NCBI GenBank assembly: GCA_049324435.1
Contig: JBMOOQ010000027.1
Coordinates: 1-64,000 of the forward strand
Direction: 5' to 3'
DNA from: Pseudorhodoplanes sp049324435
Lineage (GTDB): Bacteria; Pseudomonadota; Alphaproteobacteria; Rhizobiales; Xanthobacteraceae
Length of the DNA stretch: 64,000 bases
The notes under the pieces were generated by a model that ran no database searches, was not told the DNA's origin, and saw nothing but the letters and a program-made list of their open reading frames with translations. Position numbers and translations under genes: made by a program. This document shows positions 42,667-51,465 of the stretch, piece by piece (the stretch's first letter is position 1; the number at the start of each line of letters is the position of its first letter).

Positions 42667-44001
42667 ATGACGAAAACCTATGACACGATTTTCCGCGGCG
42701 GCATTGTGGTCAACCAGGACGGGGAGGGGGCGCGTGACATCGGCGTAAGCGACGGGCGGATCGCGGAAATCGGCGACCTGTCGCGGGCCTCGGCCGGGGA
42801 AACCGTGGACTGCAAGGGTCTGCATGTGCTGCCTGGTGTGATCGACACCCAGGTGCATTTCCGCGAACCCGGCGGCACGCATAAGGAGGATCTGGAATCC
42901 GGCTCGCGCAGCGCCGTAATGGGTGGCGTTACCGCCGTGTTCGAAATGCCGAACACCGATCCGCTCACCATCACCCCCGAGGCGCTGGCCGACAAGGTGA
43001 AGCGCGGCCATCATCGCATGCATTGCGACTATGCCTTCTTCATCGGCGGCACCTACGAGAACTACAAGCACCTGCCGGAATGGGAACGGCTGCCCGGCTG
43101 CTGCGGCGTCAAGGTGTTCATGGGTTCCTCCACCGGCTCGCTGCTAGTCGACAACGAGGAGGGGCTCCGCAACATTCTGAGAGTGATCCGGCGACGGGCG
43201 TCGTTCCACGCCGAGGACGAACCGCGTCTCAACGAGCGAAAGCCGCTGCGTGTCGATGGCGATGCGTCGTCCCATCCGGTCTGGCGCGATGCGGAAGCTG
43301 CGATGATCGCGACCGAGCGCCTCGTGCGCGTCGCGCGCGAGACCGGCGCGCGCGTGCATGTGCTGCATATCTCCACCGCGCAGGAAATGGCGTTCCTGAA
43401 GGATCACAAGGATGTCGCCTCGGTCGAGGTGACGCCGCATCATCTCACGCTGGAGGCGCCGGATTGCTACGCGCGCCTCGGCACCCGCGCGCAGATGAAT
43501 CCGCCGGTGCGCGACGCATCGCACAAGGCCGGGCTTTGGTACGGCCTGGAACAGGGCGTGGTCGACGTGCTCGGTTCAGATCATGCGCCGCATACGCTGG
43601 AGGAAAAGGCGAAGTCCTATCCGGCGACGCCGTCGGGCATGACCGGCGTGCAGACTCTGGTGCCGCTGATGCTCGATCACGTCAATGCCGGACGGCTGTC
43701 GCTGCTGCGCTTCGTCGATCTGACCAGCGCGGGGCCGGCGCGGCTGTTCGGCATCGCCCGCAAAGGCCGCATCGCGGCCGGTTACGATGCCGATCTCACG
43801 ATCGTCGATCTCAAGCGGCGCGAAACCATCACCAATGAATGGGTGGCTTCGAAAGCGGGCTGGACGCCGTATCACGGCGTTACGGTCACCGGCTGGCCGG
43901 TCGGCACCGTGGTCCGCGGCCGGCGCGTGATGTGGGAAGGCCAGCTCGTGACGCCGTCGCAGGGCGAGCGGGTCCGCTTTCTCGAAACGCTGGCGGTGTA
44001 G
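42667..44001 (+). CDS. Dihydroorotase (class I)
   Basis: Pyrimidine biosynthesis or related cyclic amidohydrolase, 444 residues. It has the amidohydrolase core VLPGVIDTQVHFREPGGTHK, K in CGVKVFMGSSTGSLL (the carboxylated lysine position), H in VLHISTAQE and TPHHLTLE, and GSDHAPH. The usual D-x-H-x-H metal motif reads D60-T-Q62-V-H64, so the first His is Gln, as in a branch of alphaproteobacterial enzymes. It therefore may be a degenerate or alternative-metal enzyme; the pyrC name is uncertain. Followed directly by a leftward small gene. Confidence 0.88.
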   Translation: MTKTYDTIFRGGIVVNQDGEGARDIGVSDGRIAEIGDLSRASAGETVDCKGLHVLPGVIDTQVHFREPGGTHKEDLESGSRSAVMGGVTAVFEMPNTDPLTITPEALADKVKRGHHRMHCDYAFFIGGTYENYKHLPEWERLPGCCGVKVFMGSSTGSLLVDNEEGLRNILRVIRRRASFHAEDEPRLNERKPLRVDGDASSHPVWRDAEAAMIATERLVRVARETGARVHVLHISTAQEMAFLKDHKDVASVEVTPHHLTLEAPDCYARLGTRAQMNPPVRDASHKAGLWYGLEQGVVDVLGSDHAPHTLEEKAKSYPATPSGMTGVQTLVPLMLDHVNAGRLSLLRFVDLTSAGPARLFGIARKGRIAAGYDADLTIVDLKRRETITNEWVASKAGWTPYHGVTVTGWPVGTVVRGRRVMWEGQLVTPSQGERVRFLETLAV

Positions 44002-44268
44002 CTATTGCCGCGACAGATCGGCCGAAAACTCGCCGTTGCGGATACGGGCAGGGAGGCCTTCCGCAAAGGCCGATGCTGCTTCTTCGCCGTAGGTCGAGAC
44101 GAATTCGATCAGCGCAGCGAACAGGCAGGCCTGCGCCATGCAATCGCCGTCGATGCCGTCGAGGCGCGCCTCCGCCCAGGCTTCGTGGACATAGCTGAGC
44201 GCGACCTTCTTTTGCTCATGGTCTGCGATCGGCTCACGAGCCGAATACATCCGCGTCAATGTCGTCAT
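44002..44268 (-). CDS. Conserved hypothetical protein (88 residues)
   Basis: MTTLTRMYSAREPIADHEQK starts an 88-residue soluble, acidic protein with a C-terminal TYGEEAASAFAEGLPARIR motif. No signal or membrane segment. I have seen similar proteins across Hyphomicrobiales but know no function. The start is the ATG at 44268 in the longer frame; the upstream part is not conserved. It ends immediately next to the dihydroorotase stop. Confidence 0.65.
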   Translation of the reverse strand: MTTLTRMYSAREPIADHEQKKVALSYVHEAWAEARLDGIDGDCMAQACLFAALIEFVSTYGEEAASAFAEGLPARIRNGEFSADLSRQ

Positions 44269-44450
44269 TGAAAACCGGCTTCCTGTGCGCCTCTGGCGCC
44301 CACCCCAAGGAGCCGGCACGTTAACACGGGTAACCGCGCTGCAAACCGTCCTCTTTAGGAAAGGTTAATGGCGGTGGTGCGCTGGTAAGAGGCTTTTAAT
44401 AACGCTCGTCTGATGCGGATTATCGCGGGTCTGCGGAACCCGCGCATAGC

Positions 44451-44825
44451 TCAATTCGTATAGCGTGCCGTGATTTCGCGAGCGATCTTGGCGCCTTCGT
44501 CGAGATAGCGGCGGACCGCAAGATCGGCCGCCGGCGTGCAGCTGCGGTAGGTCTGCTGGAAGCCGTTATACCCCCGGTTGAAGCTTGCCATCAGCTTGAC
44601 CCGGCGGTCCGGCGCCTGGGCCTCGGCGTCGAGCAGGGCCCGCATTTCGTTCCGCCATTTCGGCCCCTCGTTCGCCCCGCACAGGGGGCGCAGATAGTGC
44701 AGGGCGCCGAGGATTTCCGATAGCCGCTCCAGTTCGGTCTCGAACAGCGCCCCGCTGTCGATGGCGCGCGCGGGCGCGGCGAGCGACAGGCTGACAACGG
44801 CGCAAAGGACAAGACGGCGGATCAT
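44451..44825 (-). CDS. TIGR02301 family secreted protein
   Basis: 124-residue precursor with a Sec signal (MIRRLVLCAVVSLSLAAPARA), then a conserved domain with LHYLRPLCGANEGPKWRNEM and FQQTYRSCTPAADLAVRRY, typical of the TIGR02301 family of alphaproteobacteria. Two cysteines could form a disulfide. It is 78 bases downstream of a Nudix gene on the same strand, a pairing also seen in relatives. No function known. Confidence 0.85.
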   Translation of the reverse strand: MIRRLVLCAVVSLSLAAPARAIDSGALFETELERLSEILGALHYLRPLCGANEGPKWRNEMRALLDAEAQAPDRRVKLMASFNRGYNGFQQTYRSCTPAADLAVRRYLDEGAKIAREITARYTN

Positions 44826-44903
44826 GGCGCGGCTGATATGCGCCGCCCCTGCGGCAAGGGCAAGGCGGTTGCCTGCAATTTTCCCCCTCAACTGATGCAA
44901 GAA

Positions 44904-45335
44904 TCAGAGCTTCCCCATCGCCTCGGCGATGATCTCCCGTAGTCCTTCGGTGGTCTTCAGGCCATCCAGTTCCTCCGGCCGCCGCCAGCCCGCCTCGGCG
45001 ATTTCGGTCAGGTCCGGCACCGGCTCGCCGGCGAGCCACCGCGACGCGAAGCAGACGATCACGAAATGCCGCGACGTCTTTCCGGCATCGTCGCGCATGA
45101 TCATCTCGCGATAGCCGGCGAGCGCCACTGGCTCGATCTGAATACCCGTTTCTTCCCGCACCTCGCGGATCACAGCCTGCGTCAGCGTTTCGCCTGCCTC
45201 CACGACGCCGCCGGGCAGGGTGTAGATGCCGCGCCCGAAATTGCCGCCGCGCCGTACGATCAGCACGCGGCCGTCGCGGAACACTGCGGCGCTGACTGCC
45301 AGGAATGGCCGGTTTGGGTAAGCGCGCTCATCCAC
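44904..45335 (-). CDS. Nudix hydrolase
   Basis: 143-residue Nudix protein. The Nudix box is complete: GGVVEAGETLTQAVIREVRE then ETGIQ (G-x5-E-x7-REVREETGI). The N-terminal RPFLAVSAAVFRDGRVLIVR is the general ADP-ribose or NTP-hydrolase type, so the substrate is not defined. Upstream of the TIGR02301 gene. Confidence 0.88.
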   Translation of the reverse strand: MDERAYPNRPFLAVSAAVFRDGRVLIVRRGGNFGRGIYTLPGGVVEAGETLTQAVIREVREETGIQIEPVALAGYREMIMRDDAGKTSRHFVIVCFASRWLAGEPVPDLTEIAEAGWRRPEELDGLKTTEGLREIIAEAMGKL

Positions 45336-45411
45336 GGGTTGCGTCCATCACTTGTCCCCAGTGTCCGCGAAGGCCGCTGTCCCCGGCCGCATCAGACACT
45401 ATGTTGCATCC

Positions 45412-46158
45412 ATGTGCGGACGCTATGCCATCACCACCGCGCCGGAAGCGATGCGGCAGCTCTTCAGGTACAAGGAGATGCCGGATTTTCCGCCGCGCTA
45501 CAATGTGGCGCCCAGCCAGCCGGTCCCCGTGGTGCGGCTATGGGACGGCGAGCGGCAATTTGCGCTGATGCGCTGGGGTCTGATCCCGGCCTTCGTGAAA
45601 GACCCGAAGACGATCTCGCTGCTGTTCAATGCGCGCGGCGAGACGGTGAACGAGCGTCCGGCCTTCAGGAATGCGATGAAGCGGCGGCGCTGCTTGATCC
45701 CGGCCAACGGCTTCTACGAATGGAAGCGCGACGGCGCGTCGAACCGCCCGTATTTCGTGCAGCGCAAGGACGGCGGGCCGCTGGCCTTCGCCGGCCTCTG
45801 GGAAACCTGGATCGGACCCAACGGTGAGGAACTCGACACCGCGGCGATCGTCACCACCGACGCGAGCCCGCTGATCCGGCCGATCCATCATCGCATGCCG
45901 GTGATCCTTCCGCCCGAAGCCTTCGACATGTGGCTGGATACGGCGCGCGTGGACGAACGCATGGCGCAGGCTCTGATCGTGCCGGCTCAGGACGATACGT
46001 TGGAGGTCTACGAGGTGTCGCCCGCGGTCAATCGCGCGATCCATGATGGACCGGAGCTGATTGCGCGCTACACCGCGCCGCCTGCAGTCGAAGCGGCGCC
46101 AGCCGAAAAACCCGCGCGCAAGCGCAAGAAGGACGACGGGCAGCCGACGCTGTTCTGA
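45412..46158 (+). CDS. SOS response-associated peptidase (SRAP/YedK, HMCES-like)
   Basis: Protects abasic sites in single-stranded DNA by forming a covalent thiazolidine link through its N-terminal cysteine. The 248-residue protein begins MCGRYAIT, so C2 becomes the first residue after Met removal. It has NARGET (residues 73-78), ANGFYEW (catalytic Glu104) and PIHHRMPVIL (His). The C-terminal tail KPARKRKKDD is basic. The start at 45412 is fixed by the M-C-G-R motif. Confidence 0.93.
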   Translation: MCGRYAITTAPEAMRQLFRYKEMPDFPPRYNVAPSQPVPVVRLWDGERQFALMRWGLIPAFVKDPKTISLLFNARGETVNERPAFRNAMKRRRCLIPANGFYEWKRDGASNRPYFVQRKDGGPLAFAGLWETWIGPNGEELDTAAIVTTDASPLIRPIHHRMPVILPPEAFDMWLDTARVDERMAQALIVPAQDDTLEVYEVSPAVNRAIHDGPELIARYTAPPAVEAAPAEKPARKRKKDDGQPTLF

Positions 46159-46179
46159 CGCTTGACGAACAGGACTTGA

Positions 46180-47841
46180 TCAGAAACCCGTCAGCCGGCG
46201 CAGCAAGGCGACGGCATCGTCCGGCATCGCATTGCCGCGCCACGCGATGTGCTGATCCGGACGGATCAACACGAGATCGCGGCCATACACTGCGCGAATA
46301 TCGTCGTCGGCAATGTCGAGTTGGGTGAGCGGCACAGCAAGGGTCCGCGCGGCGGCTGCAAATGCCGCCGGATCCGGCGCCTGCGCACCAAGCCGCAGCA
46401 GCGTGAAGCCTCGGCCAAACCGGTCGAACAGCGAGTCGCCGATATTGCGGCCGGCTCCGGCCCAGGCATGCGGCGCGCGCCCGCCCGGAACGGCGCTTGG
46501 CGTATAGGTTGCGAAATCGTCCGGAGGCGGCGCGTCGTCACCCGCAATGATCGGCGAGCCATCGTAGCGCGCGCCGAGCTGCACGCCGATCGAGGCGAAT
46601 TCCTCGCCGAACGTGGACAGGAACGCGCCGAGGTCGCGCCGGGCTGCCGCACCGGCTTCGGTATCGGCTTCCAGATCGGGCGGCACCCGAATATCGCCGA
46701 TGCTTTTCGCGAGCATGCGCGCCGCGCCGGTATTGCGGATCGCAATGGGCAGCCGTTCGCGTTCGTATGTCGCAAGCAAAAGCGGGCCGCCCCAGCCCTG
46801 CAGCACGGCGGCGAGTTTCCAGGCGAGGTTGGCGGCATCGTCGATTCCGGTATTCATGCCGAAGCCGCCGGTCGGCGTGAACAGATGAACCGCATCGCCT
46901 GCGAGCAGCACGCGGCGGTCGGCAAAGCGCTCCGCGACCAGCGCGACGCCTGCGGTCCAGGGCGCATGGGCGATTGGCGTGACCGGAACCTCCATGCCGC
47001 AACACGCGGTCACCGCCCGCCGAACCACATCGTCCTCGGGTTCGGTCCGCGGATCTTTCGGTCGCATCCAGAACAGGAATTCGTCCTTGCCGTTCAGCGC
47101 GATGATGGTGGTGCGGATATCCGGATTGATGGCCCAATGCTGGAAACAGGCCCGGTCCTTCAGGACGTCACGATAGAGCGTCGGCGCCCGCAGATAGCTC
47201 GCAAACATGCGTCCGCCGAAATAGGCCTGTTGCAGCGTGTCCTCGCCGGCGCATCGGATGCCGAGCGAGCGGCGCACGAATGAGCGGCCACCGTCGCAGC
47301 CGATCAGGTAATCGGCGCGCCAGCGCTCTTCGCTGCCGCCATTGGTCGCCCGGGCGTGCAGCGTGACGCCATCTGAATCCTGCGCAAAGTCCGTCACCTC
47401 CCAGCCGAAGCGGAGCGTGATGCGTTCGCGCCGTCGCGCCTCCTCAAGCAGGAAGGCTTCGACATACATCTGGTTCGCGCGCAGCAGCGGCTCGGGATAT
47501 TGATCGAGTTTGCCTGCATGCGCGACAGCGCGCGCCTTCTCAGCGCCGGATGGCATTTTCAGCCGCGCCAGTTCGTGAGCATTGAAGCGCGTGAAATAGG
47601 CGACATCGCCGGAATGCTCCGGAGGGAGCCCGAGCGTACGCAATTCATGCGCAAAGCCGAGCCTCCGGTAATGCTCCATGGTCCGCGCGTTCTGCGTCGA
47701 TCCTTTCGGATGCCAGCGCGTATTGGTCTCGATATTGAACACCACGGAGGCGACGCCGTGATGATCGAGCATCAGCGCAAGTGCGAGCCCCACCGGACCG
47801 CCGCCGACGATGGCGACTGGGATACGTTTCGTGTCCGTCAT
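46180..47841 (-). CDS. FAD-dependent monooxygenase (phenol/aromatic hydroxylase type)
   Basis: Flavoprotein hydroxylase of the PHBH/phenol hydroxylase group, 553 residues, acting with NAD(P)H and O2 on an aromatic or polyketide-like substrate. The FAD motifs are intact: VAIVGGGPVGLALALMLDHH (residues 8-27), DYLIGCDGGRSFVRRSLGI and LLAGDAVHLFTPTGGFGMNT. The C-terminal part resembles the thioredoxin-like domain of the family. Substrate unknown; the next gene downstream is a stand-alone SRAP, so no pathway is visible. It follows the iron-sulfur gene with nine bases between them. Confidence 0.88.
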   Translation of the reverse strand: MTDTKRIPVAIVGGGPVGLALALMLDHHGVASVVFNIETNTRWHPKGSTQNARTMEHYRRLGFAHELRTLGLPPEHSGDVAYFTRFNAHELARLKMPSGAEKARAVAHAGKLDQYPEPLLRANQMYVEAFLLEEARRRERITLRFGWEVTDFAQDSDGVTLHARATNGGSEERWRADYLIGCDGGRSFVRRSLGIRCAGEDTLQQAYFGGRMFASYLRAPTLYRDVLKDRACFQHWAINPDIRTTIIALNGKDEFLFWMRPKDPRTEPEDDVVRRAVTACCGMEVPVTPIAHAPWTAGVALVAERFADRRVLLAGDAVHLFTPTGGFGMNTGIDDAANLAWKLAAVLQGWGGPLLLATYERERLPIAIRNTGAARMLAKSIGDIRVPPDLEADTEAGAAARRDLGAFLSTFGEEFASIGVQLGARYDGSPIIAGDDAPPPDDFATYTPSAVPGGRAPHAWAGAGRNIGDSLFDRFGRGFTLLRLGAQAPDPAAFAAAARTLAVPLTQLDIADDDIRAVYGRDLVLIRPDQHIAWRGNAMPDDAVALLRRLTGF

Positions 47842-47850
47842 GCCGCGAGG

Positions 47851-48831
47851 TCAGGCCGCTCGTTCGGAACGGCGTGCAAGCTTCGCCGCAAGATTGAATC
47901 CGACGCCGGGCCGGCTCCATGGACAAACCGAAATGCAGATGGCGCAACCGAAGGTCTGATTGAAGAAAGGCAGGCAGCGGTCGAAATCGACGTACCATTT
48001 CTCGACGCCGCGCACCATTTGCTTTCCCGGTGAGATCGCTTCGGGCGGACAGGCATTCTCGCACACACGGCAGGACGAACAGAACGAATCCACGGCGAAG
48101 CTGCGCTTCGGGGTCGTTGCGAAAGGCGCGTCCGTCAGCACTGCAGAGAGCCGGAACGACGAGCCGAATTCCTGATTGATGATCGAGCCGTGCTTGCCGA
48201 GTTCGCCGAAACCGCAGGCGATGGCGGGCGGGATCATCATCACTTTCGACGTCATCGGGCCGGTCAGCGGTTCGGCATCCCAGCCCTGCAGGCGCAGCCA
48301 GCCGGCGACGCGTTTCGCGGCCTGCATGGCGCGGCCATATTGCCTGACCACTTCGGCGCCGGCTTCCGGCTCCGGTGCAGTCGCGATCTCATCATAGTCA
48401 TGCGCAAAGCCGAGCATGAGGATGCGGCTCTGCGTGACGGTTTGTCCCTCATAGACCCAGAGCGGGTCCATCTCGGCCACGCCCCACATGTCGAACAGCC
48501 CGTCGCGGCCATAGGCGTCGAGCGCGGCATTCCAGTCTTCGGGTGCGCGTTGCACCGGACTGCCCGTCACCTCCGGCATCGTTTCGGATGCTATCTGCGC
48601 CCGCTGCTCGCGCGCGCGGACCAAAGCGGGGTGGTCCGGATTGACCTTGTAGAACCAGCGCTGCATCTGCCCGTGCGGAATGGTGTCCGGATCGGGTGCC
48701 CAGTACACCATGCGCGGACGGCGCGGCGTGTCTTCGCCAAGGCCGTTGATTGCATTGCCGGAAATGTCCGGTTTCAGCGCAATTTGCGCAGGATCGGGCG
48801 TGAACGGGCGGTAGCTGTTCGGCTTCGGCAT
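47851..48831 (-). CDS. Reductive-dehalogenase-like protein with two [4Fe-4S] clusters
   Basis: A 326-residue cytoplasmic protein related to reductive dehalogenases and QueG-type enzymes. Near the C-terminus are CSSCRVCENACPPEA (CxxCxxCxxxCP) and C-x10-C-x2-C-x3-C in DRCLPFFNQTFGCAICISVC, predicted to bind two clusters. A cobalamin-binding part precedes them. There is no Tat signal, unlike respiratory dehalogenases, so a soluble catabolic-type reductase is possible. The start is uncertain: ATG 48831 gives MPKPNSYRPF, and a longer frame to 48960 would cover the FNR/FixK-like box. Downstream is the flavin monooxygenase. Confidence 0.75.
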   Translation of the reverse strand: MPKPNSYRPFTPDPAQIALKPDISGNAINGLGEDTPRRPRMVYWAPDPDTIPHGQMQRWFYKVNPDHPALVRAREQRAQIASETMPEVTGSPVQRAPEDWNAALDAYGRDGLFDMWGVAEMDPLWVYEGQTVTQSRILMLGFAHDYDEIATAPEPEAGAEVVRQYGRAMQAAKRVAGWLRLQGWDAEPLTGPMTSKVMMIPPAIACGFGELGKHGSIINQEFGSSFRLSAVLTDAPFATTPKRSFAVDSFCSSCRVCENACPPEAISPGKQMVRGVEKWYVDFDRCLPFFNQTFGCAICISVCPWSRPGVGFNLAAKLARRSERAA

Positions 48832-48927
48832 GGCGGCTGCATTATTGCCGAGCTGTGGCGTCTTCGCCAGCCGCGACCCGGCCAGACCTGGCTTGCGAAA
48901 CGCATTTCCGAAGCATGAAGGGCAATG

Positions 48928-48941
48928 TTGATCCAGGTCAA
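48928..48941. promoter_or_regulatory. FNR/FixK-type box (TTGAT-N4-GTCAA)
   Basis: The sequence TTGATCCAGGTCAA matches the TTGA-N6-TCAA consensus for Crp/Fnr-family regulators (FixK, FnrL, Anr) exactly. It lies in the divergent region between the iron-sulfur reductase gene and the YeeE/YedE genes, 74 bases before the first YeeE start. Oxygen-limited activation of one or both sides is the natural reading, but which promoter it serves cannot be told without mapped starts. Confidence 0.6.
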
Positions 48942-49014
48942 CGCGGCTCTGCATATACATGCAAAACTTTGAAAGTGTGGGCCGTTTCGGCTCTGCATCG
49001 AAGGAGGCGCTCGC

Positions 49015-49536
49015 ATGCTCTCGCTAACCGCCAGGTCCTGGTCGCCCTATGTCGCCGGCATGGTGATCGGCCTGTTGCAGATTCCGGCTTTTCTCCTGAT
49101 CGAGACCGCACTCGGGGCGTCGTCGTCCTATGTCACCGTCGGCGGTCTTCTGCTGTCCTGGGCGGATCCAGCGATCCTCAAGATCGACTATGTCGCCCGC
49201 CATGTTGCGGCCACCGGCAAAAACTGGTGGCAGGTCGCGCTGGTCGTCGGAATCGCGATCGGTGCCTTCGCTTCAATGAAGCTGTCCGGCGCGAAGCGGC
49301 AGCCGATTTCGCCGATCTGGGCGCGCGCGCTCGGTTCCAGCTCCCCATCGAGGCGTTATGCCGTCGCATTTATCGCCGGCTTCCTGATGCTGTTCGGTGC
49401 GCGGCTTGCCGACGGCTGCACCAGCGGTCACGGCCTGTCCGGTACGGCTCAGCTTGCAGTCGGCTCCCTCGTTGCCGTTGCTGCAATGTTTATAGGCGGC
49501 ATTGTCACCGCGATGCTGGCATTGCGGCGCATCTGA
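49015..49536 (+). CDS. YeeE/YedE family sulfur transport protein, first half
   Basis: 173-residue membrane protein with about four helices and the sulfur-transporter motif GARLADGCTSGHGLSG near the C-terminus, where the cysteine is thought to relay thiosulfate. It is half the size of a complete YeeE/TsuA protein; the second half is encoded by the next gene. GGAGG precedes the ATG. The pair likely imports thiosulfate or a related sulfur compound. Confidence 0.87.
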   Translation: MLSLTARSWSPYVAGMVIGLLQIPAFLLIETALGASSSYVTVGGLLLSWADPAILKIDYVARHVAATGKNWWQVALVVGIAIGAFASMKLSGAKRQPISPIWARALGSSSPSRRYAVAFIAGFLMLFGARLADGCTSGHGLSGTAQLAVGSLVAVAAMFIGGIVTAMLALRRI

Positions 49537-49559
49537 ACCGGTTCGGAAGGAGATACGTC

Positions 49560-50180
49560 ATGTCACTCGTCACCGCCATCCTGATCGGCCTTGCGATGGG
49601 CACAGTATTCGGTTTCGCGCTGGAAAAATCGCGCGTGTTCGAACCCGGCGTGATCGTCGGCCAGATGCAGCTTCGCAACTTCATCATGCTGAAGGTGTTC
49701 CTGACTGCCGTCGCGACCGGTGCGGTGGTGCTCGCGGTGCTGAACGGCTTCGGTTTCGTCAAGCTTGCGCCGAAGGCGACGCTGTACGGCGCCGATATCG
49801 TCGGCGGCCTCATCCTTGGCATGGGCATTGCGCTGGCCGGCGCCTGTCCGGGCACCGTGATGGCGCAGATCGGTGCGGGCTACCGCGATGCGGTGGTCAC
49901 GCTGATCGGCGGGCTCGCCGGTGCCGTCGCCTACTCCTACGCGGAGCCGGCATTGTCGAAGACCGTGCTCGGCGTCTCGAGCGGCAAGCTGGTGCTCGAT
50001 AAGATGCTGGGCATTCCATATTGGGCCGGGGCGCTCGGGCTTGCGGTGTTGTGCGTCGCGATTCTGGTGGTGCTGGAGCGCGTCTTCCCGTCGGACCGAG
50101 AACTCGGGCCGAATGTGGATGGCAATCTGTCTCCTGCGGAGCGTAGCGAACCGCCGGTGCGGGCCGTGCCGGCACAGTAA
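49560..50180 (+). CDS. YeeE/YedE family sulfur transport protein, second half
   Basis: 206 residues, five or so helices, with the second YeeE motif GMGIALAGACPGTVMAQIGAG (conserved cysteine in GACPGT). The ATG 49560 has AAGGAGA seven bases upstream and lies 23 bases after the first gene. Together they reconstruct the two-repeat YeeE fold, as in PmpA/PmpB-like pairs. A cytoplasmic C-terminal tail follows. Confidence 0.87.
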   Translation: MSLVTAILIGLAMGTVFGFALEKSRVFEPGVIVGQMQLRNFIMLKVFLTAVATGAVVLAVLNGFGFVKLAPKATLYGADIVGGLILGMGIALAGACPGTVMAQIGAGYRDAVVTLIGGLAGAVAYSYAEPALSKTVLGVSSGKLVLDKMLGIPYWAGALGLAVLCVAILVVLERVFPSDRELGPNVDGNLSPAERSEPPVRAVPAQ

Positions 50181-50272
50181 CCGGCAGGTTCGCGAGCGGT
50201 GGCCCAAGGGGACAAGCGCGGAACGGGCGGGCGTGCTATAGCGTGCGGCCGTCCGTCAGGTGCCTTCACGAT

Positions 50273-50584
50273 ATGCGCTCCGTCGTTTGTTCGTTTTTGC
50301 TCATCGCCGTTCCGTCTGTCGCGGCCGCCCAATACTGCTTGCTCGACGATTCAGGCGGCCGCTCTTGCGGCATCCCGACGTTGCAGCAATGCGAGCAATC
50401 GCTGATCGGTGTCGGTGGTTCGTGCGCAGTGGACGATTCCGCGCAACTTGGGGCGCCGGTCAGGGGACTTTTTCCGGATCTTGGACGGCTTCAACGCAGG
50501 ATCGAGGGCGCCGAGGACTCCCAGGATTATCGGAAGCCATCCGCTCCCGATCTCGATGACGTGCCGCCGCCGCCCGCGAACTGA
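50273..50584 (+). CDS. DUF3551-like small secreted protein
   Basis: 103-residue precursor with a signal peptide (MRSVVCSFLLIAVPSVAAAQ) and the short Cys pattern YCLLDDSGGRSCGIPTLQQC followed by GVGGSC, resembling DUF3551 (where ...GG..CGF.T..QC...SG.GG.C is typical). Function unknown. Its last 58 bases overlap the 3' end of the convergent EcsC gene; either the true stop differs or the overlap is real. Confidence 0.65.
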   Translation: MRSVVCSFLLIAVPSVAAAQYCLLDDSGGRSCGIPTLQQCEQSLIGVGGSCAVDDSAQLGAPVRGLFPDLGRLQRRIEGAEDSQDYRKPSAPDLDDVPPPPAN

Positions 50585-51393
50585 CCGGCCAGCCGGGCAT
50601 ATTCGGCCTGCACGACATCCTTGCCGTAGATGCGCTCCAGCCGGCGCACCGTGAAATGGCCGCGTGCGATATCCTGGAAATGTTCGAGGAATGCGTAATT
50701 GACCGCTGCGCCGCCAACCGCGCCGATGACCGGCAGGCTCTGCGCAACCACCTTCTGGCTCACCACCACGCCGAAGCGCGCCGCGACCTGCGTGAGGAAC
50801 CGGACCAGCACGGGTGCGCCCTCCGTCGCTACACCGCGCTGGGCGACGTGGCGCGCAGCCTCGGTTACGGATTTCGCCAGCAGGCCGCGCAAGGCAAAAT
50901 ACCCGCTCTCTGACGCATCATCCGATCCGGTCCGGCCGCCGAGAGCAAAAACCTGAACGCAGGACAAGGCGGCTTCGGGATCGGACAAATCCTCTCCCTC
51001 GCTGCGAGCGATATCGGCGATCGAGCGCAGCATGATGATCGTCGAGACCGGCAGTTCGAGCGGCAGCGTGGCGAGGCCGAACGCTCCTCCGGCTGCGCCG
51101 GATGCACTCACCAGTGCGCGGTGGAGCAGCTGCGAACCGCCCCGCGGGTCATCGCGCATGGTCTTGAGCGCAACCTTCAGCGCCATCTCCAGCGCTTTCG
51201 AGGTCGCCGTCGATATCGCGTTCGATGCGGCCTTGGGCAGGGCGTAGCCGATCAGTTCGATCGGCTTGCCGACCATGTTGGTCAGACGTGCGGCGAGGCT
51301 TGGATGTTCCAGCGCCTGCACGGCACGCTGCAGCGCGTCGAAATCTTCGGCGCTGAGGGGAACGATCTCCGGGTCGCGAACAGATGCGGTCAT
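50527..51393 (-). CDS. EcsC family protein
   Basis: 288-residue protein matching EcsC: an N-terminal LSAEDFDALQRAVQALEHPSLAARL and a core with GGAFGLATLPLELPVSTIIM (a hydrophobic stretch) and LRSIADIARSEGEDL. The Gly-rich GGGGTSS tail is outside the domain. EcsC proteins have no settled role; in Bacillus the gene is linked to the Ecs transporter. Downstream of the M48 gene with 72 bases between, so it might belong to that operon. Confidence 0.82.
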   Translation of the reverse strand: MTASVRDPEIVPLSAEDFDALQRAVQALEHPSLAARLTNMVGKPIELIGYALPKAASNAISTATSKALEMALKVALKTMRDDPRGGSQLLHRALVSASGAAGGAFGLATLPLELPVSTIIMLRSIADIARSEGEDLSDPEAALSCVQVFALGGRTGSDDASESGYFALRGLLAKSVTEAARHVAQRGVATEGAPVLVRFLTQVAARFGVVVSQKVVAQSLPVIGAVGGAAVNYAFLEHFQDIARGHFTVRRLERIYGKDVVQAEYARLAGQFAGGGGTSSRSGADGFR

Positions 51394-51465
51394 TGCGCTC
51401 CAATCATCATGCCACCCCTGCGACGGCAGGGGCCGCCGCCGGATATCCCGGATCGTGCCCGCGCG

